From Gemmatimonadota bacterium (GTDB lineage: Bacteria; Latescibacterota; UBA2968; UBA8231), in assembly GCA_018660835.1 (NCBI GenBank), contig JABJJN010000024.1, positions 64,501 through 128,500 of the forward strand: a DNA stretch of 64,000 bases, given 5' to 3'. Positions 46,493 to 55,746 of this stretch are shown piece by piece. Every line of letters starts with the position of its first letter. The first letter of the stretch is position 1. The notes beneath the pieces were generated by a model, which was not told where the DNA came from, made no database searches, and saw only the letters and a list, made by a program, of their open reading frames with translations. Both the position numbers and the translations under genes were made by a program.

Positions 46493-47881
46493 GTGAGCAC
46501 ATACGATCACGATCTGATCATCCTCGGCGGTGGTTCGGGTGGATATGCTGCGGCACGAACCGCACGCGAGGCAGGAGCGGACGTCGCCATCGTGGATCCT
46601 GGGCCTCTTGGAGGACTGTGTATTCTGCGCGGCTGTATGCCGAGCAAGGCTCTACTCGCCTCGTCTGATGTGATCTCCCGCATGCGGCGCGCCACAGACT
46701 TTGGTGTGGGTGCGGTAGATATTGATGCCGATCTGGGGAAGATCATGGCGCGCAAGGATGAACTCATCAAGGAATTCACTGACTATCGAGTGGAGCAGCT
46801 ACAACGTTTTCCACTCTACGATGGGTATGGTCGCTTCGTGTCATCTCATGAAATCGACGTCGATGGACGGCGACTGACGGCGAAGAATTTTGTCATATCC
46901 ACCGGCTCGGTGATCCGCCATGTGCCGATTCCCGGACTCGATGAGGTGGGCTACATCACCAGTGACGAGGCGCTGGAACTACGTGACAGGCCCGCGTCCA
47001 TGATCGTATTGGGTGGCGGTGCCGTCGCTTGTGAGTTGGCGCAATTCTACCAACGAATTGGCGTCGAGGTGACACTCATACAGCGTTCACATCACATTCT
47101 GTCGAATGTGGATGAAGATCTGGCACGGCCCGTGGAGACCCGCCTGCGCGAAGACGGCATGCGTGTGCTCACGGGAACCACACTGCATCGATTCCGCCAG
47201 CAGGATGGGCTTCGAGTCGTCGAGTTTTCCCACGAAGGTCGCGACCAGGAACTGTCGGCCCAGGTTATCCTGCAGGCGCTGGGCCGCCGACCCAACATCG
47301 ATTCCCTCGATCTTGAACTGGCGAACGTGCAGGTCGAGGGTCAGCGTGTTCTCGTTGACACGCAGATGCGAACCTCGCAGCCTCACATCTTCGCCGTCGG
47401 CGACGTGAATGGCTACGATGAGATTGTGCACGTGGCGATCTTGCAGGGCGAAGTCGCTGCATACAATGCAACCCACCCGGACGCAGAGGCGCGTGAAGTT
47501 GACGATCGGCTGAAGTTGGTTGTGACCTTCACTGACCCGGCGGTGGCAACAGTCGGTCTATGTGAGATAAGCTGCCAGGAGGCGGATATCGACTATCTCG
47601 TCGCCAGTTACCCCTTCAACGATCATGGCAAATCTCTGTGCCTGGGTGAGATCCATGGTCAGGTGAAGATTCTGTGTGAGCCACGAACGGGCCAGATCAT
47701 CGGCGCCAGCATCTGTGGACCGGAGGCGGGCGAACTGATCCATGAACTGGCAGCGGTCATGTATTTTCGCGGCACGGTCCACGACCTGATGCAGATCCCC
47801 CACTACCATCCGACCCTTGCGGAAATCGTCACCTATCCGGCGGAAGAACTGGCAGAGCAAATCGACAAAGTCAACGCTTGA
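46493..47881 (+). CDS. Dihydrolipoamide dehydrogenase-like flavoprotein disulfide reductase
   Basis: The 462-residue protein has FAD motif DLIILGGGSGGYAAART (about residues 6-22), the redox disulfide GGLCILRGCMPSKALL (about 39-54), an NAD domain (MIVLGGGAVACELAQFYQRIG), a second FAD strand HIFAVGDVNG and the C-terminal interface HYHPTLAEIVTYPAEEL. The His-Glu pair in HPTLAE fits dihydrolipoamide or mercuric-type reductases. No lipoyl domain is fused and no dehydrogenase E1/E2 genes adjoin. The GTG at 46493 has AGGAG about 10 bases upstream. An upstream ATG at 46418 would overlap the divergent TPR gene. Its 3' end overlaps the M14 gene by 11 bases. Confidence 0.85.
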   Translation: MSTYDHDLIILGGGSGGYAAARTAREAGADVAIVDPGPLGGLCILRGCMPSKALLASSDVISRMRRATDFGVGAVDIDADLGKIMARKDELIKEFTDYRVEQLQRFPLYDGYGRFVSSHEIDVDGRRLTAKNFVISTGSVIRHVPIPGLDEVGYITSDEALELRDRPASMIVLGGGAVACELAQFYQRIGVEVTLIQRSHHILSNVDEDLARPVETRLREDGMRVLTGTTLHRFRQQDGLRVVEFSHEGRDQELSAQVILQALGRRPNIDSLDLELANVQVEGQRVLVDTQMRTSQPHIFAVGDVNGYDEIVHVAILQGEVAAYNATHPDAEAREVDDRLKLVVTFTDPAVATVGLCEISCQEADIDYLVASYPFNDHGKSLCLGEIHGQVKILCEPRTGQIIGASICGPEAGELIHELAAVMYFRGTVHDLMQIPHYHPTLAEIVTYPAEELAEQIDKVNA

Positions 47882-50456
47882 TGGATGCTGCCGCGTGGTT
47901 GACGATGGGTGCAAAAAACACGGCATTGGCGATGAGTTTGTTCGTGCCGAACCAGAAGGCGCGAAAGGCTAACTCGTCTGCTATCAGCACGACGCGCCCC
48001 TTGCCGACGGCTGCCACAACGACACCCGCAGAGCCAGCCAGTAGCCCTTTATTTGAATGCGAGATGTAACCGCTGAGCAGCGCATCGGTGGAATAGCGCA
48101 CGGGCGTGGCATAGGGATTGTCCGCAGGACGAAAGAACAGACCGCCGCGGCGAAAAACGGGCAGCGGATCAGATCCGTAACCAAAGCCGAGGGGGTGCGT
48201 GTAGTCGACATGGGCGGAAAAGATGGCGCCACCGATGACCTGTGCGCCGCGATCCTGATCCAACATGGCGTACGGACGGGGCGCGAAGACAGAGTCTGGT
48301 GTCGCCTCGATCAGGTCGACCTGAACAAGTGAGTCTTTGACGGCCCACCTGACAGCCGAACCAGTAAGCACCAGCGTGCCACCATCGGCGACCCACTCCT
48401 TCAGCGGTTCTGCATCATTCCCATAGCGACCGGTCACCGCGATGATCGTCGTATAGCGCGATAGATCTGCCGACGCCAAATGACGCTGCTCGACGAGACT
48501 CACAGGCATGTGATACCTCTGGTCGAGCAAATGCCACATCTCGCCCGCGGGCAGCGGATGAACCCCATCACCGACGATCAAGGCAACTTCAGGCTTGACC
48601 AAGGGCACGGATCGAGGTGATCCCAGGTTGATTCCGGAAGAGGTCAGGCCTGTTGTGAGGGCGTGGATGCGAAGTCCGTCTTGCGCTGCAATCTCGCCCA
48701 ACAGCGCTCTGAGGGAGTCGGTGTCAGCTTCCTGAGCCCCAAGAGGAATGATGATGGTGCCGTAGTCGAAGGACTGCTCGCCCACCTCGGTTTGGGCAAC
48801 GAAAGGTGCGGTTGCCACATACGCACGAGTATCGCCATCGAGAAGCCTGTAAAGGGCGCGTGGCGCGTAGTAGTCCTTCCATGAAAAGGCGTACGCATAA
48901 GGATGGGCGCTTGCCTCCAGCTCGCCCTGTGGAAAGACGGTTGCCTTAATCTGGTCGCCGACCAGATCCTGTCGCCATGCGCGCCCCTTCAGTTCAGCGT
49001 AGGGCAGGTCGAAGGCGAGTGGCATCGTCCACGTGGAAACGTCATAGAAGACGCTATCCGTGAAACTCGTCCGACGCTCGAACAGGGCGCGAACCAATCG
49101 TTGTTGTGGCTGACGCATGGGTACGACCCAGGCCTTTCCGGGTGTGAACGTGTCACCCCCGACCTCGATAGACCTTGTCAGCTCGTGCACCTGGATACGG
49201 TGTGTATGCAGCAGTTGTGAAAAATGATGCAGGCGAGCTGCATCGTCATCCGCACCAAAGACGTATCCCTTAACCGGCAAGTCGCCTGCTTCGGTAAGCG
49301 CCGTTGTGTAGAAATCTCTCTGATGCGTCAGCAATTCGACGCGCAGCTGCCTGACGGCGGCCAGTGTCGACAGGGACGTAGCTACCTGGTTGCGCACGGC
49401 GAAAGCGAAGGTGCGTTCACCATGTGGGTTCTGCTGCAGATGGCCGCGGACACTTGCCTGCTCGAAGAGGATACCGATCGTGCCATTGATATCCGGATAG
49501 GTCGAACCTTTGCCGACGTAGAAATCGTCATAGGATTCCTTCGTGTAGTAGAGGGATCCAAGTTGATCCAGGGCAGCGGCGTGGTATTCGGCGATTTGCG
49601 CCGTCAATTCGAAGGTTCGTGCTGGTGTCAGCGGATTGTTGCGCGACGGAATCCCCGGTTGGAAGAAGAAGGTCCGATGCGATTGCATCTCGTGGTGATC
49701 GGTGAGCACATTCGGCTTCCAGGCGTGGAAGACTTCGAGACGGCCCTGGCTTTCAGGGTGTTGCACCAGCAGCCAGTCGCGATTCAGATCGAACCAATAA
49801 TGATTGAAGCGACCTTGAGGCCACGCCTCTGTGTGCTCTCGATGCGCCGGGTCAGCGACTAACTGCCGACCTCGGTGCATGTTGGCCCAGTGCGTGAAAC
49901 GACTCAGACCGTCCGGGTTGTAGCTGGGATCCAGCAGGACGACCGCTTCGCGCAGCAAGCCCTCGACCTGCTCGCCTTGGGCCGCCGCCAACCAGTAGGC
50001 CACGAGGGGTGCCGCGTTGCTGCCACTGGCTTCGTTGCCATGGATGCTGTAGCCCATGTAGGCGACGACGGGCATCTGCTCCAATGATTGCATGGCACTC
50101 TTGGAGGGGTCACTGAGGGTCAGGTGCTGTTGCTGGATCTGCTGCAGACGATCGTGGTTCTCAGGCGACGTAATCGTGAGCACCACGAGAGGGCGTTTCT
50201 CGTGGCTGCGAGCGTATTCTTCAATCCGCACGCGCTCGGAAGTGCGCGCCAACTCGCGTACATAGGCAACGAGCTGGTCGTGGGACACATGCCATTCCCC
50301 GATCTGAAATCCAAGAAACTCTTCGGGTGTTGGTATCCCTTCGTCGAATTCTGTGTCATTTGGCAGATAGTAATCAAGTGAGACTCCACCCATGACCGGC
50401 GTGCCGAGCGTTACCAGACCAAGCAGAACGATTGTCAGCAGACGGTGGACGTGCAT
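47871..50456 (-). CDS. Secreted M14-type zinc carboxypeptidase with C-terminal glutaminase-like domain
   Basis: The protein (861 residues from the chosen start) has a signal peptide (MHVHRLLTIVLLGLVTLGTPVMG). The M14 peptidase domain (about 40-370) has the zinc ligands HGNEASG (His-x-x-Glu) and the later His in VLTDHHEMQSHRTFFF, with the catalytic Glu in GILFEQASVRG. A beta-rich middle follows, then a C-terminal alpha/beta domain (about 630-730, VALIVGDGVHPLPAGEMW and TTIIAVTGRYGNDAEPLKEWV) like class I glutamine amidotransferase-like folds. The ATG at 50456 gives a clean signal peptide; 50567 would add 37 residues. It likely degrades peptides outside the cytoplasm. The same fusion occurs in other FCB-type genomes as I recall the family, but this is not checked. 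Confidence 0.8.
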   Translation of the reverse strand: MHVHRLLTIVLLGLVTLGTPVMGGVSLDYYLPNDTEFDEGIPTPEEFLGFQIGEWHVSHDQLVAYVRELARTSERVRIEEYARSHEKRPLVVLTITSPENHDRLQQIQQQHLTLSDPSKSAMQSLEQMPVVAYMGYSIHGNEASGSNAAPLVAYWLAAAQGEQVEGLLREAVVLLDPSYNPDGLSRFTHWANMHRGRQLVADPAHREHTEAWPQGRFNHYWFDLNRDWLLVQHPESQGRLEVFHAWKPNVLTDHHEMQSHRTFFFQPGIPSRNNPLTPARTFELTAQIAEYHAAALDQLGSLYYTKESYDDFYVGKGSTYPDINGTIGILFEQASVRGHLQQNPHGERTFAFAVRNQVATSLSTLAAVRQLRVELLTHQRDFYTTALTEAGDLPVKGYVFGADDDAARLHHFSQLLHTHRIQVHELTRSIEVGGDTFTPGKAWVVPMRQPQQRLVRALFERRTSFTDSVFYDVSTWTMPLAFDLPYAELKGRAWRQDLVGDQIKATVFPQGELEASAHPYAYAFSWKDYYAPRALYRLLDGDTRAYVATAPFVAQTEVGEQSFDYGTIIIPLGAQEADTDSLRALLGEIAAQDGLRIHALTTGLTSSGINLGSPRSVPLVKPEVALIVGDGVHPLPAGEMWHLLDQRYHMPVSLVEQRHLASADLSRYTTIIAVTGRYGNDAEPLKEWVADGGTLVLTGSAVRWAVKDSLVQVDLIEATPDSVFAPRPYAMLDQDRGAQVIGGAIFSAHVDYTHPLGFGYGSDPLPVFRRGGLFFRPADNPYATPVRYSTDALLSGYISHSNKGLLAGSAGVVVAAVGKGRVVLIADELAFRAFWFGTNKLIANAVFFAPIVNHAAASIKR

Positions 50457-50574
50457 GGCGAAGTCTTTTCTGCAAGAGGGTAGGATCCGGCGGCGACACT
50501 GACTCACTCCGGTAGCAGGCGTGGAGTGAGGGGCAATTAGCGATGGCATCAGATGTGGGTCAACCAAATAGCAA

Positions 50575-50612
50575 AGAGCGCCCCGAATTTTTTTCGATTC
50601 GAGGCGCTCTTA
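50575..50612 (-). terminator. Terminator-like hairpin after myo-inositol-phosphate synthase
   Basis: AGAGCGCC-CGAAT pairs with ATTCG-GGCGCTCT around TTTTTTCG with one mismatch, and TTTGC follows on the minus strand. It lies 48 bases after the synthase stop. Confidence 0.65.
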
Positions 50613-50659
50613 CAGAAAGTGTCAATCTCTCCGGACGGTGCCAGGGCTGCAGCAGGACT

Positions 50660-51988
50660 CTAGTCGTAGTATTCCTGGCCAAGATGTGTGATCAGATCCG
50701 CACCCATCAGGAAACGCAGCGTGTTCTTCAACTTCATGGACTGGATGAAGATGTCGTGCTCCGGGTATAACCCGGGTGCCGTCTGCGGGCTCTTGAAGTA
50801 GAAAGAGAGCCACTCCTGAATGCCCTTCCAGCCAGAGCGCTGAGCAAGATCGGTAAACAGGACCAGATCCAGTACAAGGGGCGCCGCCAGAATCGAATCG
50901 CGGCAGAGAAAATCGACTTTGATCTGCATCGGATAACCAAGCCAACCGAAGATGTCGATGTTGTCCCAACCCTCTTTTTCATCACCACGCGGTGGATAGT
51001 AGTTGATGCGCACCTTGTGGTAGATATCACCATAGAGATCGGGATTCAGATCGGGTTGCAGAATGTGCTCGATCACGCCGAGCTTGCTCTCCTCCTTGGT
51101 CTTGAAGGAGTCCGGATCGTCGAGGATCTCACCATCGCGGTTGCCGAGAATGTTCGTCGAGAACCAGCCTCGAAGCCCCAGTGCGCGTGTCTTGAAACCG
51201 GGCGCGAGAATCGTCTTCATCAGGGTCTGACCCGTCTTGAAATCCTTACCACCGACAGGAACGCCCTGGCGGTCGGCAAGCTCAAGCATGCACGGCATGT
51301 CGACGGAGAGATTGGGGGCCCCATTCAGATAGGGCACCTTCTCCATCAGCGCGGCATATGCATAGATCATGCTCGGCGCGATGCCCTCGTCGTTGTCCTT
51401 CAAGCCCTGTTCGAAGGTTTCGATCGTATCGTGGACAGCGGTGGGCGTGAGGAAGATCTCCGTTGATCCGCACCAGATCATGACGAGTCGATCACAACCG
51501 TTGTCCGCCTTGAAGTTGCGAATATCCTCACGAGCCATCTCGGCCAGTTCCCACTTGGTCGCCGCCTGCTTCACGTGGGAACCTTCCAATCGCTTAACGT
51601 AGTTGCGATCGAAGACTGCCTTCATGGGTTTGATCTTGGAGAGTGGCTCCTTCAGTGCATCGAGGGTCTTCTGGTCCAGCACGCCGGCGTGAGATGCCGC
51701 GGCGTAGACATCATCTTCGAAAACATCCCAGCCACCAAAAACGAGATCCTCAAGAGCTGCGAGAGGAACGAAATCCTTGATCAGAGGAGAGGTGCCGTCT
51801 GTGCGCTTGCCAAGGCGGATGGTTCCCATCTGGGTAAGAGAGCCGATGGGCTTGCCGAGGTCCGCCTTGATCGCTTCGACACCGGCGATGAAGGTCGTCG
51901 CCACGGCGCCCATGCCGGGCATGAGTACGCCGAGTTTACCAGTCGCGGGTTGGATTGTATCAGGTTTGTTCATCGCATTCTTAACCAT
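50660..51988 (-). CDS. ino1: Myo-inositol-1-phosphate synthase
   Basis: The 442-residue protein matches MIPS. The NAD fold is VLMPGMGAVATTFIAGV (about 20-36); then come WCGSTEIFLTPTA, the NGAPNLSVDMP stretch, the GKDFKTGQTLMKTILAPG signature (about 248-265), WFSTNILGNRDGEILDDP and KVDFLCRDSILAAPLVLDLV (about 370-389). It converts glucose 6-phosphate to inositol 3-phosphate, the first step of inositol lipid or osmolyte synthesis. The length is the long (non-actinobacterial) form. Starts at 51988 or 51973 are both possible. A hairpin follows. It is divergent from a LysR regulator through a region with an inverted repeat, suggesting regulation by it (inference). Confidence 0.93.
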   Translation of the reverse strand: MVKNAMNKPDTIQPATGKLGVLMPGMGAVATTFIAGVEAIKADLGKPIGSLTQMGTIRLGKRTDGTSPLIKDFVPLAALEDLVFGGWDVFEDDVYAAASHAGVLDQKTLDALKEPLSKIKPMKAVFDRNYVKRLEGSHVKQAATKWELAEMAREDIRNFKADNGCDRLVMIWCGSTEIFLTPTAVHDTIETFEQGLKDNDEGIAPSMIYAYAALMEKVPYLNGAPNLSVDMPCMLELADRQGVPVGGKDFKTGQTLMKTILAPGFKTRALGLRGWFSTNILGNRDGEILDDPDSFKTKEESKLGVIEHILQPDLNPDLYGDIYHKVRINYYPPRGDEKEGWDNIDIFGWLGYPMQIKVDFLCRDSILAAPLVLDLVLFTDLAQRSGWKGIQEWLSFYFKSPQTAPGLYPEHDIFIQSMKLKNTLRFLMGADLITHLGQEYYD

Positions 51989-52047
51989 GGTTGATGGATG
52001 GACGGCTTAAGCCGCTGTAGATGTGCGGTGTCGAAGATACGGAGGCC

Positions 52048-52103
52048 TGTTCATAGGACAAATCAATCTTTATTATGCCATTCATCGCTTTTTCCTATGG
52101 ATA
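52048..52103. promoter_or_regulatory. Inverted repeat in the ino1-LysR intergenic region
   Basis: TGTTCATAGGACAAA (52048-52062) and the reverse complement of 52089-52103 (TATCCATAGGAAAAA) agree at 12 of 15 positions. The arms flank a TATTAT between divergent ino1 and lysR, a place where LysR-type regulators bind. Candidate operator only. Confidence 0.4.
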
Positions 52104-52132
52104 TGTGAAGCCCAGCGCGACCGGATCTCGAC

Positions 52133-53053
52133 ATGAACCTCCAACACCTGCGCTATTTCCTTGCCGTGTCACGTTCGAACAGTTTCACCCAGGCTGCGCG
52201 GCAACTGCACGTGACGCAGCCGACCGTATCCGGGGGCGTAGCCGAGTTGGAGAAGGAACTGGGCGTGCGTCTGTTTCATCGGGCGGGTCGAAAGGTGGAG
52301 TTGACCCTCGAGGGACGCACCTTGAGCAACTATGCGCTGCGGATCGAGGATCTCGTGGATGAGGCGCAGGACCGCGTCTCAGCAGGGGGTCCGATCGCCG
52401 GCGATAGTTTCGCCTTTGGCGCGATCGATGCAGCCGTGATCTATCTGCTCCCCGAGTCGCTGGGTCGATACACTGACTTGCATCCTGAGATCCAGCTATC
52501 GATTCAGGTGGCCCCGTCTCGATATCTGGTCGACGACCTGCTGGCCAATCGCTCAGAATTTGCCGTTCTCTCACTCCCCTTCGAGCACCCCCGCCTCGAC
52601 ACGCTGCCCATCCTGCGCGATGAGATGCCCCTGGTTGTGGGTGCTCATCATGCCTTTGCCGGCAAACGATCTGTACGTCTCGATCAGGTGGCGGAGGAGA
52701 CACTCATCTTGTTTCACTCAGATTCGATCTCGCGCCGGATCGTCGATGAGCATTTTGCCGAGGCCGCACTCGCTCCCCGCGTTGTGATGGAAATGCGTTC
52801 ACCGGAAGCGATGCGCAAGCTGGTCGAGGCAGGTGTAGGGATCTCCTTCCTGCCGAGTATGGCTGTCGCTGAGTCCGTCGCGGCGGGGGCCATCAAACGC
52901 GTCAATGTTCGCGGCGTCACCCTCGAAAGGGAGATCGGCCTCGCCTGGCGTCGAGGCCGCTATTTTGCCCCTGCGGTACGCACGCTGATCGAAGACTTCC
53001 TGCAGAGCTTCAACCTCGTTGACGCGTGGCGGCAGCGGCTCGGGTCCGCTTAG
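52133..53053 (+). CDS. LysR-family transcriptional regulator
   Basis: The 306-residue protein has the LysR winged helix (MNLQHLRYFLAVSRSNSFTQAARQL in parts, HVTQPTVSGGVAELEKELGVRLFHRAG, about residues 1-55) and the two-lobed periplasmic-binding-like effector domain (about 90-300) with FAFGAIDAAVIYLLPESL. It is divergent from ino1, the usual arrangement for a LysR regulator and its target. The 4-base overlap of its stop with the DUF309 stop is convergent. The effector is unknown. Confidence 0.9.
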   Translation: MNLQHLRYFLAVSRSNSFTQAARQLHVTQPTVSGGVAELEKELGVRLFHRAGRKVELTLEGRTLSNYALRIEDLVDEAQDRVSAGGPIAGDSFAFGAIDAAVIYLLPESLGRYTDLHPEIQLSIQVAPSRYLVDDLLANRSEFAVLSLPFEHPRLDTLPILRDEMPLVVGAHHAFAGKRSVRLDQVAEETLILFHSDSISRRIVDEHFAEAALAPRVVMEMRSPEAMRKLVEAGVGISFLPSMAVAESVAAGAIKRVNVRGVTLEREIGLAWRRGRYFAPAVRTLIEDFLQSFNLVDAWRQRLGSA

Positions 53054-53574
53054 GGCAGATCCAGTTGGAGGATCGGCCCCGTCACCTCTCCCACAACGGG
53101 CGGTTGCGGGTAGAGGTCAAAGAAGTGGTCCGCCGTCGCCACGAGGGACGCCGCGTCGAGACCCATCCATGATGATGCACCCATCGCCTGTAGATGTTGA
53201 CGGCCTCGCTGCCACAGACCTGAACGACCTCGGTCATTGCCAAGATTCCACTTGATCAACGCCGCGCCGAGTTGAATCACGCCCTGCAGCATGTGCGCCG
53301 TGTCACCCGCTGCCTGGCGCCAGGCAGCCTCCCATTGTTCGTGAGCCTCCCACCAGTAGGCCTGATTGAAAAGATCGACGCCATGGAGCCAAGCTTGATG
53401 TTGGGTCCAGTTGTCAGTGGTCAGAGGCTCGCACAACGGCTCGGCGAGATCCGCGGAGTGTCCCGCGGCTCGACGCGGGTGCCGTGTCAGACCGGGTACA
53501 TGACGATAGGCCGGTAGTGGCAGATCTGGGAGATGACGGCCGGGGGCATTCTGAAATGGTGCAGGTACACGCAT
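53050..53574 (-). CDS. DUF309-domain protein
   Basis: The 174-residue protein carries the DUF309 helical signature in its second half: FNQAYWWEAHEQWEAAW, LQGVIQLGAALIKWNLGN and GLWQRGRQHLQAMG (about residues 70-130). The function of DUF309 is unknown; it is small, soluble and widespread, with conserved His-Glu in EAHEQWE. A proline/arginine-rich N-terminal 50 residues precede it and may be over-extended. It lies 8 bases after the DusB stop on the same strand. Confidence 0.75.
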   Translation of the reverse strand: MRVPAPFQNAPGRHLPDLPLPAYRHVPGLTRHPRRAAGHSADLAEPLCEPLTTDNWTQHQAWLHGVDLFNQAYWWEAHEQWEAAWRQAAGDTAHMLQGVIQLGAALIKWNLGNDRGRSGLWQRGRQHLQAMGASSWMGLDAASLVATADHFFDLYPQPPVVGEVTGPILQLDLP

Positions 53575-53582
53575 CGCCTAAG

Positions 53583-54674
53583 TCAGACAGCGACCAGATC
53601 CGATGCGGTTGCCAACTGCTCGAGTCGCTGCTGTAAAGTGGCGACATCCTTTTCCTGCCCCAATTCCTGCCGCAGTGCAGCCGCACCACGCATACCACGG
53701 AAGTAACCGGCAAAATGGCGCCGTAGTGAGATCAGGCCATAGCGCTCCGGGTAATACTCGAGGGCGTATTTGAGATGGCGCTGACACAGAGCCACGCGCT
53801 GCTTCAGTGTCGGCTCTGGTAGATGTTCTCCCGTCGCCAGGAAGTGCTGCACCTCTGAGAATACCCATGGATGTCGAATCGCTTCGCGGCCGATCATCAC
53901 CCCGTCACACCCGGTGTCGGTGAATGCCGCCGCTGCCGTTGCAGCATCTGTAATGTCACCATTGAGGATGACGGGGATCGACACTTTCGCTTTGATGCGC
54001 TCGATCCATGAGTAGTCGGGTGTGCCCTTGTGACCCTGGGCACGCGTCCGGCAATGGACAGTGAGGGCACTGACCCCTTCATCCTGCAGCATGCGTGCGA
54101 CGTCCACGATCTGGATCGTTTCTGCATCCCAGCCAAGACGCGTTTTCACTGTGACAGGCAAGTCGGTCGCACTGCGTACCCGTCGGACCACCTGCCGCAT
54201 CTGTGGCAGATCACGCAGCAGGCCGGCGCCGGCGCCACGCAACGCGACATTGGAAACCCAGCAGCCACAGTTGATGTCGATCAGATCGGGATCACGTGAA
54301 CTGGCGATGCGCGTCGCTTCCTCCATGGACAATTCGGAGGCGCCGTAGATCTGCATACCAAGAGGACGTTCCGCCTCGTGAAAATCAAGCTTGTGGAAGG
54401 TGCGTCGCGGCCCCGTGGGATCCTCGCGCAGCAGGCCCTCGGCATTGACGAATTCTGTGTAGACGATATCGGCGCCCAACTCCCGACAGATCCGACGAAA
54501 TGGCAGGTCACTGACATCTTCCATCGGTGCCAGCAGCACACCTGGAGAAACCTGGATGGGGCCGATGATCAATGGATGTTCGAGTGCCAAGAGATTCCAG
54601 CGGTCAGATCGAGGGAAGAGTACCGTGAAGAAAAACCTGACCAGAACGTACTGAGCATCCAGCAGAATCGCCAT
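53583..54674 (-). CDS. dusB: tRNA-dihydrouridine synthase (DusB-like)
   Basis: The protein has the Dus FMN barrel: APMEDVSDLPFRRICRELGAD in parts, LIDINCGCWVSNVALRGAGAGLL with the catalytic cysteine region (DINCGCW; usual motif is NxGCPxxKV, here G-C-W), VKTRLGW, LTVHCRTRAQGH, VILNGDITDA and GVMIGREAIRHPW. It reduces uridine in tRNA. The W after C in place of P is slightly unusual. Start is uncertain: ATG 54674 directly follows the NIPSNAP stop and adds 28 residues of no family homology, and a TTG at 54590 would give the usual 335 residues. It is co-oriented with folate and NIPSNAP genes. Confidence 0.85.
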   Translation of the reverse strand: MAILLDAQYVLVRFFFTVLFPRSDRWNLLALEHPLIIGPIQVSPGVLLAPMEDVSDLPFRRICRELGADIVYTEFVNAEGLLREDPTGPRRTFHKLDFHEAERPLGMQIYGASELSMEEATRIASSRDPDLIDINCGCWVSNVALRGAGAGLLRDLPQMRQVVRRVRSATDLPVTVKTRLGWDAETIQIVDVARMLQDEGVSALTVHCRTRAQGHKGTPDYSWIERIKAKVSIPVILNGDITDAATAAAAFTDTGCDGVMIGREAIRHPWVFSEVQHFLATGEHLPEPTLKQRVALCQRHLKYALEYYPERYGLISLRRHFAGYFRGMRGAAALRQELGQEKDVATLQQRLEQLATASDLVAV

Positions 54675-54691
54675 GCTGTAGGGTGGTGAAC

Positions 54692-55000
54692 CTAAAGCAA
54701 TGAGCCAGGCAGCTTCACGCCTTTCAGGAGTCGGATCTCCCGTCGACGAATGGTCGGACGCAATGTTCCAACGATCTTGAGCCATTCAGGACTGGAATAG
54801 TAAGCCTCGATGGCGGCATCACGGGCCTTGGTATTGGCGAAGGAGCGCAACCAGACAAACTCGTCATCACGATCGCTTTCCCAGGCAGCGACGAAGGTAA
54901 TGCCGTATTTGGCCATGAAACGTCTGGCCTTGCGAAACTCACGTAGAAAGGTCGGTTTGGTACCGGGATGCAGGCGATAGATTCGCATTTCGTGAATCAT
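54692..55000 (-). CDS. NIPSNAP-family protein
   Basis: The 102-residue protein starts MIHEMRIYRLHPGTKP and contains FVAAWESDRDDEFVWLRSFAN, the ferredoxin-like alpha/beta dimer fold of NIPSNAP proteins, whose function is unknown in bacteria. The start ATG overlaps the stop of the 5-formyl-THF cyclo-ligase gene by 4 bases (ATGA); an upstream extension to 55045 would lie fully inside that gene and is rejected. It may also serve as a cofactor-independent monooxygenase-like fold. Confidence 0.8.
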   Translation of the reverse strand: MIHEMRIYRLHPGTKPTFLREFRKARRFMAKYGITFVAAWESDRDDEFVWLRSFANTKARDAAIEAYYSSPEWLKIVGTLRPTIRRREIRLLKGVKLPGSLL

Positions 55001-55599
55001 GACGACTCCGTGGCGATGTGGTCGGTGACAGGATATGAACTGCATTCAGTGATGATGAGATCGACCGGTTGATCGTGTGCCTGACTCGGGACCCTCTCGT
55101 GCAACCAGGCGTCGTAGATCAGACCCACCCGCTGTGTTGCGGCTGGCAGATCAGCAAGGAGACGGTCATAGTATCCTCCGCCCATCCCAATTCGATGACC
55201 ACGCAGGTCGAAGACAGTGGCAGGAACGAGAATGACGTCGAGGTCGGACAGATCGTCTACCCAGCAGGGGGTGTGTGGCTGCCAAAGCTTCATGGGGCCC
55301 GGGCGCAGGTCATCGAGGTCTGTGAGCAGGTGATGTCGCAACGTGCGATCAGTGCCCACGACGGGGATCACAACTTGCCGATCCGTAGACAGGGCATGGG
55401 CGATCAGTTCGCGCGTCGGAACTTCACCGGGCAGGGCATCCACATAGGTGTGAATTCTCTTGGCTGTACCCCAACCCGACCACTGCCACAGATGTTCGTG
55501 AATCGCCCGACCGGCGGTCACCACCGTCTGTGATGGCAGCTGGCGACGATGCTCGAGGGCCGATTGCCGCAGCACATGCTTGTCTGTATGGGCGCTCAT
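54997..55599 (-). CDS. 5-formyltetrahydrofolate cyclo-ligase
   Basis: The 200-residue protein fits the family: KHVLRQSALEHRRQL with the N-terminal lysine/arginine ATP site, a central VVIPVVGTDRTLRHH, VPATVFDLRGHRIGMGGGYYDRLLADL with the GMGGGYYDR signature (about 138-146) and a C-terminal IITECSS strand. It uses ATP to convert 5-formyl-THF to 5,10-methenyl-THF. It precedes NIPSNAP and dusB in a minus-strand operon. It is divergent from uppS across 147 bases. Confidence 0.92.
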   Translation of the reverse strand: MSAHTDKHVLRQSALEHRRQLPSQTVVTAGRAIHEHLWQWSGWGTAKRIHTYVDALPGEVPTRELIAHALSTDRQVVIPVVGTDRTLRHHLLTDLDDLRPGPMKLWQPHTPCWVDDLSDLDVILVPATVFDLRGHRIGMGGGYYDRLLADLPAATQRVGLIYDAWLHERVPSQAHDQPVDLIITECSSYPVTDHIATESS

Positions 55600-55746
55600 C
55601 GGTGTCTCAGCCTACCCTCGATCTGGAGACCTGTCAAGCATCCGCGGGGCTTTGGACGAATGCTCGTAACTTGTTGTGTTTCTTGACGCATCGTTAGGTT
55701 GCTGGTACTTTGAATTGCTCTTCTCCACCGTGGTGAATCCGACCAA

